Part shown: one piece after another, positions 5,412-13,549 of the stretch
How the letters are laid out: every line of letters starts with the position of its first letter
Numbering within the stretch: the first letter of the stretch is position 1
Assembly (NCBI GenBank): GCA_947589635.1
Contig: CANQCC010000026.1
Span: 1 to 13,642, forward strand
Direction: 5' to 3'
Origin: an uncultured Clostridia bacterium
Lineage (GTDB): Bacteria > Bacillota > Clostridia > Christensenellales > CAG-917
Length of the DNA stretch: 13,642 nucleotides
Notes under the pieces: generated by a model
What the model was told of the DNA's origin: nothing
Seen by the model: only the letters and a program-made list of their open reading frames with translations
Databases searched by the model: none
Program-made: the position numbers and the translations under genes

Positions 5412-8327
5412 TTACAGCCGCCCATGCAGGTGCTCTATCGCCTGCTGATTCAGCGTGAACACGGACGCGGGAGTGATGTTCGCGGTGTTCTTATAGCAAT
5501 ACATTTTGATGTCAAGGCCGTTTCTCAACATGGTCGACAGCGACTTCAGGTTGTTATCGGGAATGGTCATTTCCTTTGAATAGATGCAATAGAATCTGTC
5601 GTCCTCAATCGATATCTGCGCGAAAGACTTTTCCATATTCGGGAAGCTGTTTCCGGATGTGATAAATCCCATATGGATGTACGGCTCTTCTTTATAAATA
5701 TATCTGCCCGGCGCAAAATCGGGATGGCCCGAGAACATCGGCCCGGTCAAAGTCCTTAAAAGCTCGTCAAATTTATCGTTTCCCGTCATTATGAGGCTTG
5801 CGTCGCGCGCGTTCTGCCAGGCGTACAGGTCGAGGAAGCCCGTCTGCTCCAGCGAGCTTACCCATCCTCTCGGGACAAGGTTTTCCTCCACCCACTGATA
5901 GCTTTCCGCGCGGCTTACGCTCTCGTTTGAGGTGTTTGCCGTAAACCTGCCGTAGTCGTTGTCAAGCACCGCGTAATCCTCGTAGGAGAGCGAGATGCTT
6001 GTGCCGACGACGGAGGTGAACACGCAATTGTTCACCTTGAGATGGCTGAAGAACAATCTGTCGCCTATTACCCTAGCGTACACATACATTGCCGCTCTTG
6101 CGATGTTGCGGACGATGACGCCATCCATCGCGATTTCGCTGTTTGAGACTGAAAATCCGCCGTAGGCGTTTTCCAGAATTGAATACTCCACTCTGACATT
6201 TACCAGCTTCTGAGTATTGTCATAATAGTACGCCGATTCGAGCACATATCCGTGCGCAAAGCTGTCCATATCGACGGTGTCCCTGTTGGCGCACGCCCTT
6301 GCACGGACGTTGCTTATGGTGACGTCGCTCCAGGACGCGCAGACGAGATAGGAGTTCCAAGCATACATCTGGCTGTCCGTCGCGCTGAGCATGTGATCGT
6401 TGCCGTAAAGGTCGCCGTAGACCTGGAAGTTATATCCCGAGGAGTTGTTGTCCCAATTGACTTTATATTCCAACGGTATTGCGATATCCGACACAAGAGT
6501 TATGGCATATCTCGTCTTGCTGCGCGGAGCATACGCGACATAGTACGTCGAGTTGTTTGGCGCCACGATGGATTCGGTCTCTTTGGGCGCGATAAGGTTG
6601 CCCTCTTTGTTGGCGTACTCCCACTGCAGCTTGCTTGCCGCCTGAAATTCGTCAAACGTGGACACCTGTACGCCGTACACCGCGTTTATAGTGACATATG
6701 CCACGGTGTGCGTCTGCACGCCCTCGTATCTCGGATATCTTGCGCTGACCTTGATCTTTATCGGCACGACGCCCTTGCCCTCGAGCTTTTCGCCTATAAA
6801 GCGCAGCCTGTTGGGCATATCCGCGTCGAACACCGCGTATTCCGCATACGCCTTGTCCACTTCGAACTTGTAGGAGCTGTAGAAGTACGCGAGGTCTTCC
6901 TCTGTTGCGTTTTCGGGCTCGCCGTGAATGCGGATGAGCGTGGAATTTCCTATGACTTCAAGCGGATCTGCTGCGCCCTCTCCCGCAAATACGTCGGAGG
7001 CGAAGACGGTCTGCTGTGCAAGTCCCACCTCAAGCGAGGAATCCGACGTGAGAAGTTGCAGCGACGCGACCTTCGTCTGCACGTTGATTATGGTTGAGCA
7101 TTGCTTATCGCCAAGTTTAGCCGTGATAACGGCAAGTCCTCTCGAAAGTCCCGTGACTTCGCCGTTTTCGTCCACTGTGGCTACGGTGCCGTCGTCGGAC
7201 TCCCAAATGACGCCCGTGGGCTCGTCGTCTATAAGGTCGCTTCTGAAGACGGCCTTGAGGCGCAATTTTATGGGGCTTATCGCAAGCACGAAGTCTCCGT
7301 CTTTTGCGTAGTTGTAAAGCTCGTAATTTTGGATGACTATATCGTCCTCTTCGCATACGCTTACGGCAAGCGCGCCGCCTTCTTTGAGGGCTATCTTTGC
7401 GCTGCCCGCGGTTATTTTTACTCTGTCCTCAAGTATCTCGCAACCGACGCAGCCCGCCTCGTCTATGTTGTCTTTATCTATGCCGAGCGCCTCGAAGGTG
7501 ACCTCGTTGGTATGCACGGTCACGCTGTTGCCAAACAGCCTGCTTGCGCCGTCCGCGACGTTAAGCGTATAAGTATTGCTCTTTACCACGCCATCCTGCC
7601 TGTACTTGGCGGCGGTGGCGGTGATGTGCGCAGTACCTTTGCTAAGCGCGGTAACGACTCCGTTTGCGTCCACTTTTGCGACGGCCTCGTTGTCGCTTGA
7701 ATATTCCAACTTTTCGACGATACTGTCAAGAGGAGTGAAGCGCGCCGAAAGCCTCTTGCTTTCGCCCACGATCAGCGTGCTCTCGCTTTGCGCGTCGAGG
7801 TCGGTTATCTGCACGTCTTCCACCGTGAAACCTTGTACGGTGACTCCGAAGTTTTTGGACACCGTTTCGGCGTGCACTTCGATGTTGAAATAGCAATACG
7901 CGTTGATGACAAATTTGCCCGAGGTGTTTATGGCCGCCTCGTTCCCGTTGTCGTCGATCAACATCGCCGCGGGAGGCACGGGGGTAAGCCCCGTCTTGTC
8001 GGAGGCGTTTACATAGTCGTCGTACGACTGCTTATACTCTTCGTCGGTGCAGACAATGTTCTTTATCTTCCACTCTATGGTGTATCTGTTTGCCTTTTCG
8101 GGCATGACCACGACGTCCACAAAGTCAAGAAAACTGTGTTCTACGCCCGCGATATCCTTAAGTTCGAACCCGAGGTTGCGCACAGAGCTTCCCGAATCTT
8201 TATACTTTATTGTAAGATCCTCAACCGCGACCCAAGCCTGCAAAGACAGGAAACTTGACACGATCGCTATTATAAGAAGGATTATAATAGGAATGAGGAT
8301 AAGAATTCCGATCATTACTTTTTTCAT
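5412..8327 (-). CDS. Membrane-anchored extracellular protein with two BIG2 domains and a beta-helix-like C-terminal half
   Basis: The protein has 971 residues and no recognised specific function. Residues 4-34 form one long hydrophobic segment after MKK, without a clear cleavage site or lipobox. The rest should be outside the cell, tethered to the membrane. Two bacterial Ig-like (BIG2) domains are visible. One is around 170-257, with LIVGESKRLSARF, YSSDNEAVAKVD and GVVTALSKGTAHITATA. The other is around 345-418, with WESDDGTVATVDENGEVTGL and SRGLAVITAKL. Residues about 545-790 contain short repeated strand-turn units (VTISNVRARA, VRVEYSILENAYGGFSVSNS, VNNCVFTSVVGTSISL) typical of a right-handed beta-helix. 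The final 180 residues are unassigned. A strong AAGGAGG lies 6 nt before the ATG and overlaps the permease stop, so the gene is the last of an ATPase-permease-surface protein operon. The likely role is a surface partner of the transporter, perhaps binding glycans or the exported substrate. Confidence 0.85.
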   Translation of the reverse strand: MKKVMIGILILIPIIILLIIAIVSSFLSLQAWVAVEDLTIKYKDSGSSVRNLGFELKDIAGVEHSFLDFVDVVVMPEKANRYTIEWKIKNIVCTDEEYKQSYDDYVNASDKTGLTPVPPAAMLIDDNGNEAAINTSGKFVINAYCYFNIEVHAETVSKNFGVTVQGFTVEDVQITDLDAQSESTLIVGESKRLSARFTPLDSIVEKLEYSSDNEAVAKVDANGVVTALSKGTAHITATAAKYRQDGVVKSNTYTLNVADGASRLFGNSVTVHTNEVTFEALGIDKDNIDEAGCVGCEILEDRVKITAGSAKIALKEGGALAVSVCEEDDIVIQNYELYNYAKDGDFVLAISPIKLRLKAVFRSDLIDDEPTGVIWESDDGTVATVDENGEVTGLSRGLAVITAKLGDKQCSTIINVQTKVASLQLLTSDSSLEVGLAQQTVFASDVFAGEGAADPLEVIGNSTLIRIHGEPENATEEDLAYFYSSYKFEVDKAYAEYAVFDADMPNRLRFIGEKLEGKGVVPIKIKVSARYPRYEGVQTHTVAYVTINAVYGVQVSTFDEFQAASKLQWEYANKEGNLIAPKETESIVAPNNSTYYVAYAPRSKTRYAITLVSDIAIPLEYKVNWDNNSSGYNFQVYGDLYGNDHMLSATDSQMYAWNSYLVCASWSDVTISNVRARACANRDTVDMDSFAHGYVLESAYYYDNTQKLVNVRVEYSILENAYGGFSVSNSEIAMDGVIVRNIARAAMYVYARVIGDRLFFSHLKVNNCVFTSVVGTSISLSYEDYAVLDNDYGRFTANTSNESVSRAESYQWVEENLVPRGWVSSLEQTGFLDLYAWQNARDASLIMTGNDKFDELLRTLTGPMFSGHPDFAPGRYIYKEEPYIHMGFITSGNSFPNMEKSFAQISIEDDRFYCIYSKEMTIPDNNLKSLSTMLRNGLDIKMYCYKNTANITPASVFTLNQQAIEHLHGRL

Positions 8328-8338
8328 ATGTATCCTCC

Positions 8339-10048
8339 TTACGGCACAATGTCGAGGTACCGCTTGTCAAGCCCTTTGAACAAAGCGAGCATGCTAAGCG
8401 CAAGCACTATAAGCGATACGCCCGTCAGCAACAGGTAGACGTTGCCGAGGTTCCCCTGCGAGGAGAACACCTTGCCGCCTATGGATATAGGCAGGAAGTT
8501 GCAAACCATTATCACGACGCCGAAGACTATCGCGATGAAGATGCCAAGCACAAGGGCAAGCGCGACGTTTTTGTTTGCGCTTACCAGCTCGCCGTCGCCC
8601 GAAACGTTGAATGTAGGCGATTTGATGTCCGCCGCCATGCAGAGCGCGGTGAGGCTAAGCACCACTATCTCGCCTATACCCCAGATCGCCGCCGCGTCAA
8701 CGGGAGTCAGCGCATGTCCGCCCGCGTCGCTTGTATAGTAGGCGCCGGATATTATGGAGCTTATCGCCACGGACAGCGTCGCCACGATCGAGTACAGCAG
8801 GAATTTGACAAGTATCTGCGTCCTGAACGACACGGGCATCACCTTTGTGAAGTAGAAACAGCCGCCCTCGCGCGATATGCACGTGGAAGCAAACGACACC
8901 GTGACCGCCACAAATATGACAAGCACCATCATGTTTATGCCCGGCATTATCGCCGCGCCTACCGTCTCGGTGCCCATAGTCGCCGCAAGCCTGTTGCAGA
9001 AGAACACCATTATCGGCGCCGCAAACGCCATCGCAAGATATTGGAAGGAGTAGTTGAAACTTCTCAGGATCAGGAAAAACTCCTTGTCAAGCAGCGCGTG
9101 CACGACGGATCTTTGCTTGTCCTTGATCTTGCGCCCTACCGTAGCCTTCTGGCTCTGGATGCCGTAAAGTATGGTCTTATAATACTCGTGCCCCGTGATG
9201 AAGTACGCCGCCACGCCAAGCGCCGCCGTCATAAGCGCAATGTACAGGAAGCGAAGCGCAAGCGCGCCGCCCGTCAGCGACCCGTAACGTCTGCCGTTGA
9301 TAAGCTCCGCATACCATCTGAAAGGATAGGCGCCTTCGGCAAACCTCTTGTACCTTGCGATCATCTCGGGCGAGAATATGCTCTGTTTGGAATCGCGCAT
9401 GTAGGTCAGCACGTTGCCAAGCGACACAAGATAGATTATAAACGCGAGGCAAAGCAAAATTATCGTGATGATAAGCACAAGCACAAACTTGTTTTTGACC
9501 GCGTTCATCAGCTTCATGACCGGGACCGCAATTATGTTCGCTATGAAAAACGGAACAAGCGACGACAGCAGCACCACGCCGATATAGCTGAAGTAGTCCC
9601 CTACGGGCGCCTTTGTGACCGCGCCGAATGTGACGTAAAGGGGCAACATCATAAGCGTGCATACGACAAGATTGTGCAAGAAACAATATATCGACTTGGA
9701 CAACAATATCTCCTTGCCGCTGACCGGGAAGCGCAACAGCAACTCGTTATCGCCGTTCTGATACAGGTTTTTTATCACGTTGCCCGTCGCGACTACCGAC
9801 GCGATAAGTATCGTCGCCATGGAGATTATCACCAAAAACTCAAGCCTTAAGTGCGACCTCTCCACGAAAATGTTGGTAAGATAATACATTCCGAGCAAAA
9901 GCACAGCGTACACGGCGAGGAAAAATATCACGTTCATCGCCTGCGACAGCCTGTACTTCACTCCCCTCTTGTGGGTAGTGCCGAAGCGCGATTTCAAGTC
10001 GAGCCTGAACAGCGTCCGGACGCTTGTAAAAGAAACATCCTTCAGCAT
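8339..10048 (-). CDS. ABC-2-type transporter permease, large two-half form
   Basis: This 569-residue integral membrane protein has about 12 hydrophobic segments in two halves. The halves are joined by a basic cytoplasmic stretch around 300-325 (QSQKATVGRKIKDKQRSV). Motifs such as NELLLRFPVSGKEILLSKSI after the second membrane segment and ISREGGCFYFTKVMPVSFRT in the second half are typical of putative ABC exporter permeases of Bacillota that pair with a single ATPase gene. The start is 3 bp after the ATPase stop, and its ribosome binding site GAGGAG lies in the last Glu codons of the ATPase gene, a sign of tight coupling. Its own stop abuts the RBS of the next gene. The substrate is unknown. 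Export of a peptide, lipid or antimicrobial is possible, but nothing here decides it. Confidence 0.88.
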   Translation of the reverse strand: MLKDVSFTSVRTLFRLDLKSRFGTTHKRGVKYRLSQAMNVIFFLAVYAVLLLGMYYLTNIFVERSHLRLEFLVIISMATILIASVVATGNVIKNLYQNGDNELLLRFPVSGKEILLSKSIYCFLHNLVVCTLMMLPLYVTFGAVTKAPVGDYFSYIGVVLLSSLVPFFIANIIAVPVMKLMNAVKNKFVLVLIITIILLCLAFIIYLVSLGNVLTYMRDSKQSIFSPEMIARYKRFAEGAYPFRWYAELINGRRYGSLTGGALALRFLYIALMTAALGVAAYFITGHEYYKTILYGIQSQKATVGRKIKDKQRSVVHALLDKEFFLILRSFNYSFQYLAMAFAAPIMVFFCNRLAATMGTETVGAAIMPGINMMVLVIFVAVTVSFASTCISREGGCFYFTKVMPVSFRTQILVKFLLYSIVATLSVAISSIISGAYYTSDAGGHALTPVDAAAIWGIGEIVVLSLTALCMAADIKSPTFNVSGDGELVSANKNVALALVLGIFIAIVFGVVIMVCNFLPISIGGKVFSSQGNLGNVYLLLTGVSLIVLALSMLALFKGLDKRYLDIVP

Positions 10049-10051
10049 AGC

Positions 10052-10984
10052 TCACTCCTCGGCGGGCGTTTCGCCCTCTTTTTCATCGGGTATCATGTCC
10101 TCGGCGGACAATGCTTCGGGTTCCTCCGCCTTGCCTGTCGTCTCCTCGGCGGGCGCATCCTCATGCGTTTCTTCGGCCGTCTCCTCTGCGCGTTCTGCAC
10201 TTGCGGGAAGGTCGGGGCGCATGTCCGCGCTCTCCTGAGCGACGTAATCCTCAAACAGACGCTCGTCGTACGTGCCCGTTATACGGAAGAACTTCTCCTC
10301 AAGATTATTCTTGTTCTCCTCGTTGTCCGCAAGGTCGATGAGGTCAAGCATATGCCCTTCGTTGACTATCGCGACGCGGTGGCAAAGCTTCTTGACAAGG
10401 TCGAGGTTGTGGCTTGAGAAAAACACGGTGTTGCCCTTTGCGCAATGCTCTCTCATGTGCGCGATGATCTCCGCCGTGGACTGCGGGTCGAGGCCCATCA
10501 TAGGCTCGTCAAGCACCCACAGCTTGGGCTCGTGAATGAGCGCGGCGATGATGCAAATCTTCTGCTTCATGCCGTGAGAGTAGCTTTTTATCTGCTTGTC
10601 CATCGCAAACTCGAGGCGGAAGAGTTTGGCATATCTGTCCATTCTCTCCTTTCTCAGCTCGGACGAGACCTTGTAGAGATCCGCGACGTAGTTTACGTAC
10701 TCCCTGCCCGTCAGTTTTTCATAGACCGAGTGGTTGTCGGGGACGTAACCCATGTTCATCTTCGCCTTGATAGGCTCCTTGACGATGTCGTATCCGCAAA
10801 TCTCTATCGTGCCGCTGTCAAACGGCAATATGCCGGTAAGGCATTTTATAGTCGTACTCTTGCCCGCGCCGTTCTGCCCGAGAAAACCGAATATCTCGCC
10901 GGGACGAAGCTCAAAAGAGATGTCGTCCACCGCCACGCGGTCGCTCTTTGGATAAATTTTTTTAAGATGGCTTACTTTAAGCAT
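10052..10984 (-). CDS. ABC transporter ATP-binding protein with an acidic C-terminal tail
   Basis: The 310 residues contain a complete nucleotide-binding domain. Walker A GQNGAGKST is at 36-44, signature SYSHGMKQK at 134-142 in place of LSGGQ, Walker B LWVLDEP at 155-161 with catalytic E160, D-loop GLD at 164-166, and the switch histidine H192. The Q-loop position reads YVPDNHSVYEKLT, with Asp instead of Gln, as is common in this exporter subfamily. From about 248 the protein has a Glu/Ala/Thr-rich tail of some 60 residues not needed for ATPase function. The tail is low-complexity and strongly acidic. It is the first gene of the ATPase-permease-BIG2 unit. An AAGGAG lies 13 nt before the ATG, a long but usable spacing. 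It energises the permease encoded next. Confidence 0.93.
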   Translation of the reverse strand: MLKVSHLKKIYPKSDRVAVDDISFELRPGEIFGFLGQNGAGKSTTIKCLTGILPFDSGTIEICGYDIVKEPIKAKMNMGYVPDNHSVYEKLTGREYVNYVADLYKVSSELRKERMDRYAKLFRLEFAMDKQIKSYSHGMKQKICIIAALIHEPKLWVLDEPMMGLDPQSTAEIIAHMREHCAKGNTVFFSSHNLDLVKKLCHRVAIVNEGHMLDLIDLADNEENKNNLEEKFFRITGTYDERLFEDYVAQESADMRPDLPASAERAEETAEETHEDAPAEETTGKAEEPEALSAEDMIPDEKEGETPAEE

Positions 10985-11019
10985 AGTTATTTCTTTTCTC
11001 CTTATGATTTTTTATATCG

Positions 11020-11045
11020 AAAAACGACGCACCGCACAGTGCGCC
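11020..11045 (-). terminator. Probable weak intrinsic terminator before the ABC operon
   Basis: GGCGCAC (11045-11039) pairs with GTGCGTC (11032-11026), with one G-T wobble, around a 6-nt loop. One G and then five T (11024-11020) follow. It lies between the small membrane protein gene and the ABC ATPase gene. It may end the former transcript or allow only part of it to read into the ABC genes. Confidence 0.55.
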
Positions 11046-11061
11046 CGAAAAAGGCCAAAAT

Positions 11062-11484
11062 TTATTGTATTCGTACGGGACTTATCCTCAGATATGACGA
11101 ATGATACTGCGCGCCCAGCACAAAGCCGTCCACCTGCCGCCTGCAGACGGAGACCCTCCTTGCCGTCGTCGAGGACTTGATACGCGTCTTGTACGCCATG
11201 TCCAGCACAAGGCATACGATAAGCGTCGAGGCGACGTGCAGCCACAAAATTATAAATTTAAGGTTGAATCTTAAAAGTCCGGCAAAGCTTACGCCGATTA
11301 TGTTTTCCCTTAAAAGAGCGAAGAATAAAAGAGAGGTAGCGACCACGGTCACCGCGCTTCTGATACGCTTTGGCAACAGTCTCAAGAAGAATACCGCTGT
11401 CGCGCAAATCATCACGACGCCCAAGCTTTTGACAAGCAATACAAAGACGTCGAGAAGTTTTACCACGAATGTCAGGCTGTCCAA
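11062..11484 (-). CDS. Small membrane protein of unknown function, probable TTG start
   Basis: The reading frame gives about 140 residues with three hydrophobic segments. These are FVVKLLDVFVLLVKSLG leading into VVMICATAVFFLRLL, then AVTVVATSLLFFALL, then FIILWLHVASTLIVCLVLDM. A basic C-terminal tail of about 40 residues follows. I do not recognise a family. Longer versions of the frame begin upstream of a consensus promoter (11536-11564) and so cannot be made from it. The TTG at 11484-11482 is preceded by GGAGAGG at a workable distance and is the best start. A GTG a few codons earlier is an alternative. The gene lies 77 bp before the ABC ATPase gene on the same strand, with a probable terminator between them. 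A functional link to the exporter is possible but unproven. Confidence 0.6.
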   Translation of the reverse strand: MDSLTFVVKLLDVFVLLVKSLGVVMICATAVFFLRLLPKRIRSAVTVVATSLLFFALLRENIIGVSFAGLLRFNLKFIILWLHVASTLIVCLVLDMAYKTRIKSSTTARRVSVCRRQVDGFVLGAQYHSSYLRISPVRIQ

Positions 11485-11535
11485 GATCCTCTCCGACAAC
11501 ACAATATACTGTGTCGTATAGCGTTTTTCGCCACA

Positions 11536-11564
11536 ATTATAGCACTTGAGACATACCCTGTCAA
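11536..11564 (-). promoter_or_regulatory. Consensus promoter for the small membrane protein gene
   Basis: TTGACA (11564-11559) and TATAAT (11541-11536) are spaced by 17 bp, a perfect consensus. The start of transcription near 11528 leaves a short leader before the TTG start at 11484. It may also feed the ABC operon if the terminator at 11020 is leaky. Confidence 0.88.
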
Positions 11565-11586
11565 CAAAATTGCCCATAATGCTACG

Positions 11587-11633
11587 CGCGCACGCGCGCA
11601 TACACATAAAATTTGTGTACACGCGCACGCGCG
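11587..11633 (-). repeat. 20-bp hairpin of alternating purine-pyrimidine sequence
   Basis: Positions 11633-11614 pair with 11606-11587 around a 7-nt AT loop. Sixteen pairs are Watson-Crick. Four are G-U in the minus-strand RNA and would be A-C mismatches in the plus-strand RNA. There is no T run after it, so it is not a standard terminator. The rest of the 11485-11746 gap shows only the promoter at 11536 and no other gene. Confidence 0.75.
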
Positions 11634-11746
11634 ACTGACTTTGCGGGCTATATTTGGATACAGCTTAAATTTTATTATTATCGCGTTATCGCGCGACGAT
11701 TCTCAATAAAAGTCGCTCTCCTCCCGCCGCCACTTAGCAAATCGCG

Positions 11747-13306
11747 CTATATTTGGCAATCTCCTTCTTCGAGGACGGCGGCTGCCGATATGTCGCTTCC
11801 TGATGCAGAAGTTTCGTCAATGTTCTCTTCGCCGATAGGCTGTTCTTCCTCTCCCATATCGCGCTCGTTTTCCCCGTCTTTCGCGTCGACGTAAGGCGCA
11901 TTTTGCAAACCATGTTCCATTTTGCTCGCCACGTCAAGCGAATTTAGCTTTTTGACGACAAATATCATTATCGTCGCCGTAATTAAAAAAGCTACGGCAT
12001 CTGCAACGGGCGCCGCCCACACTACGCCGAAAACGCCGAGGGACAGCGGCAGACAAAAAGCGAACAGGATCACCAATATGTCGCGCAAAAAGGCAAGCGG
12101 CGCGGACAGCGCCGCATATCCCACCGACTGCAAAAATATGGCGCACACCTTTTGAAGGCAGGTGAGGACAATAAACATCATGTATATCCTGATGCACGGC
12201 AAGGCGAATCGCATGTATATCTCGCCGCCGCCCACTCCGCCGTTTGCGCCGCCGAACATGGAGATAAGCGCGCGTGGAGCGGCCTCTATTATCACGGTGC
12301 AGACAATGCAAATGCCCGTCGTCCAAAAGAGCATAAGTTTCAGCAACTTTTTGACTCGGTCGTAACGTCCCGCGCCGTAGTTGTACCCCACAATGGGTTG
12401 CGCGCCCGCCGCAATGCCTATCGCCACGTTGATTATGATCTGGAACATCTTCATTATCACCACAAACGCCGCGAGAGCGACGTCTCCGCCGCACTCTTCG
12501 TTCCACCTGTAGCCGTATTTGACAAACAGCACGTTGTTGACGACCGTCGTCGCCACTATGCAAAGTTGAGTGAGCAGGCTGGATACGCAAAGTTTGCATA
12601 TCGCGCCGAGCGCCTTGAAGTCGGGAATAAAACTTTTTGGGCGCAATTTGAAGTTTTTGCTCTTGAAAAGATAGGCGATACTCAACAAAAAGCTGATAAA
12701 TTGCCCTATTATCGTCGCGTACGCCGCGCCCGCCATGCCAAGTTTCAGCGCGTATATCGCGATTGGGTCTCCGATTATGTTTATAACCGCACCCGCGACC
12801 ATTGCGACCATGGCGTATTTGGGCGAGCCGTCCGCGCGGATTATCGAAGCCAAACAGCTCTGCACAAGCGCAAGCGGTATCATCGCGTAAATGATTACGC
12901 CGTACTCGTGCGCGTAGCCTATATTAGCCTCTGTGCCGCCAAGCAGCATCAGCAGTTTGTCGCCCGCGATATACGCGACTGCAATGAGCGCGCAGCCCGA
13001 CAAAAACGTCATCAATATCGCGTTTGCCACGATCTTGTCCGTCTTTTCGCGCTCCCCTCTGCCAAGCGATATGGACATGCTGGCGGCCGCGCCGTCGCCA
13101 AAAAACAGCGACAGTCCCCACCCTACGACCGTTATTGGAAAGACGACTCCCGTCGCCGCGTTGGCAAGCGGTCCAATGCCGTTGCCCACAAAAATTTGGT
13201 CGACGATGTTGTATAGGCAGGATATAACGAGGGATAAAATGCAGGGGATGGCAAACTTCGCAAGCAACTTGCCTTCGCGCTCCTCCAAAAGGTACTTTTC
13301 TTCCAT
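11747..13306 (-). CDS. MATE-family multidrug/Na+ (or H+) antiporter
   Basis: The protein has 519 residues with about 12 membrane segments in two bundles. Family features include the N-terminal FAIPCILSLVISCLYNIVDQ followed by IFVGNGIGPLANAATGVVFP, the GDGAAASMSISLGRGE turn, RADGSPKYAM at the end of the first half, and GAQPIVGYNYGAGRYDRVKK in the second half. Members export cationic drugs, dyes or metabolites using an ion gradient. The substrate cannot be read from sequence. The last 55 or so residues form a hydrophilic acidic tail, longer than usual. A frame open 18 codons further upstream exists, but the ATG at 13304-13306 has GGAGG four bases before it and gives the usual MATE N-terminus. 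It is monocistronic, with a leader containing a terminator hairpin. Confidence 0.94.
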   Translation of the reverse strand: MEEKYLLEEREGKLLAKFAIPCILSLVISCLYNIVDQIFVGNGIGPLANAATGVVFPITVVGWGLSLFFGDGAAASMSISLGRGEREKTDKIVANAILMTFLSGCALIAVAYIAGDKLLMLLGGTEANIGYAHEYGVIIYAMIPLALVQSCLASIIRADGSPKYAMVAMVAGAVINIIGDPIAIYALKLGMAGAAYATIIGQFISFLLSIAYLFKSKNFKLRPKSFIPDFKALGAICKLCVSSLLTQLCIVATTVVNNVLFVKYGYRWNEECGGDVALAAFVVIMKMFQIIINVAIGIAAGAQPIVGYNYGAGRYDRVKKLLKLMLFWTTGICIVCTVIIEAAPRALISMFGGANGGVGGGEIYMRFALPCIRIYMMFIVLTCLQKVCAIFLQSVGYAALSAPLAFLRDILVILFAFCLPLSLGVFGVVWAAPVADAVAFLITATIMIFVVKKLNSLDVASKMEHGLQNAPYVDAKDGENERDMGEEEQPIGEENIDETSASGSDISAAAVLEEGDCQI

Positions 13307-13323
13307 AAAGCCTCCAGCGGCAC

Positions 13324-13352
13324 AAAAAAACGGCGTTTGCTTGCCCACGCCG
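13324..13352 (-). terminator. Intrinsic terminator in the MATE gene leader (possible attenuator)
   Basis: CGGCGT (13352-13347) pairs with ACGCCG (13336-13331) around a 10-nt loop, followed directly by seven T (13330-13324). It lies between the promoter (13438-13466) and the ribosome binding site of the MATE gene. Alternatively GTTTG just upstream can pair with CAAAC in the loop and stem, which would disturb the hairpin. Confidence 0.62.
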
Positions 13353-13437
13353 CCAAACATCGACGCATGCCCGCTCCCGTCCCGTATCTGTTGACAAAAG
13401 AGTGCAACATGTGTCGTTTCAATTTGATTTTTTATAT

Positions 13438-13466
13438 ATTTTATAGGCGAAAATCCAAAAAGTCAA
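13438..13466 (-). promoter_or_regulatory. Promoter of the MATE gene
   Basis: TTGACT (13466-13461) and TAAAAT (13443-13438) are spaced by 17 bp on the minus strand. Transcription would start near 13431, giving a leader of about 125 nt before the MATE ATG. Confidence 0.8.
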
Positions 13467-13549
13467 CTGTAGCGCGCAAAGTGTATGGCAATTTTTTTCA
13501 GATCGCGGGCGCAATTTATCCTGATTTTTTAACATTACGCGCGTTTCGC

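Noticed and set aside
8714..9850. 378-codon plus-strand frame opposite the ABC permease
   Set aside because: Very Arg/His/Tyr-rich composition and full overlap with the permease gene mark it as a shadow.
12152..13216. 354-codon plus-strand frame opposite the MATE gene
   Set aside because: It is a shadow of a clear membrane protein gene, with no RBS or recognisable motif.
13307..13360. MATE start 18 codons upstream (ATG at 13360)
   Set aside because: It would translate through the terminator hairpin and the RBS GGAGG. The ATG at 13306 gives the normal family N-terminus.
13391..13420. TTGACA on the plus strand at 13391
   Set aside because: No -10 box is found at 16-18 bp and no gene follows from it. 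The clear plus-strand promoter is at 13550.
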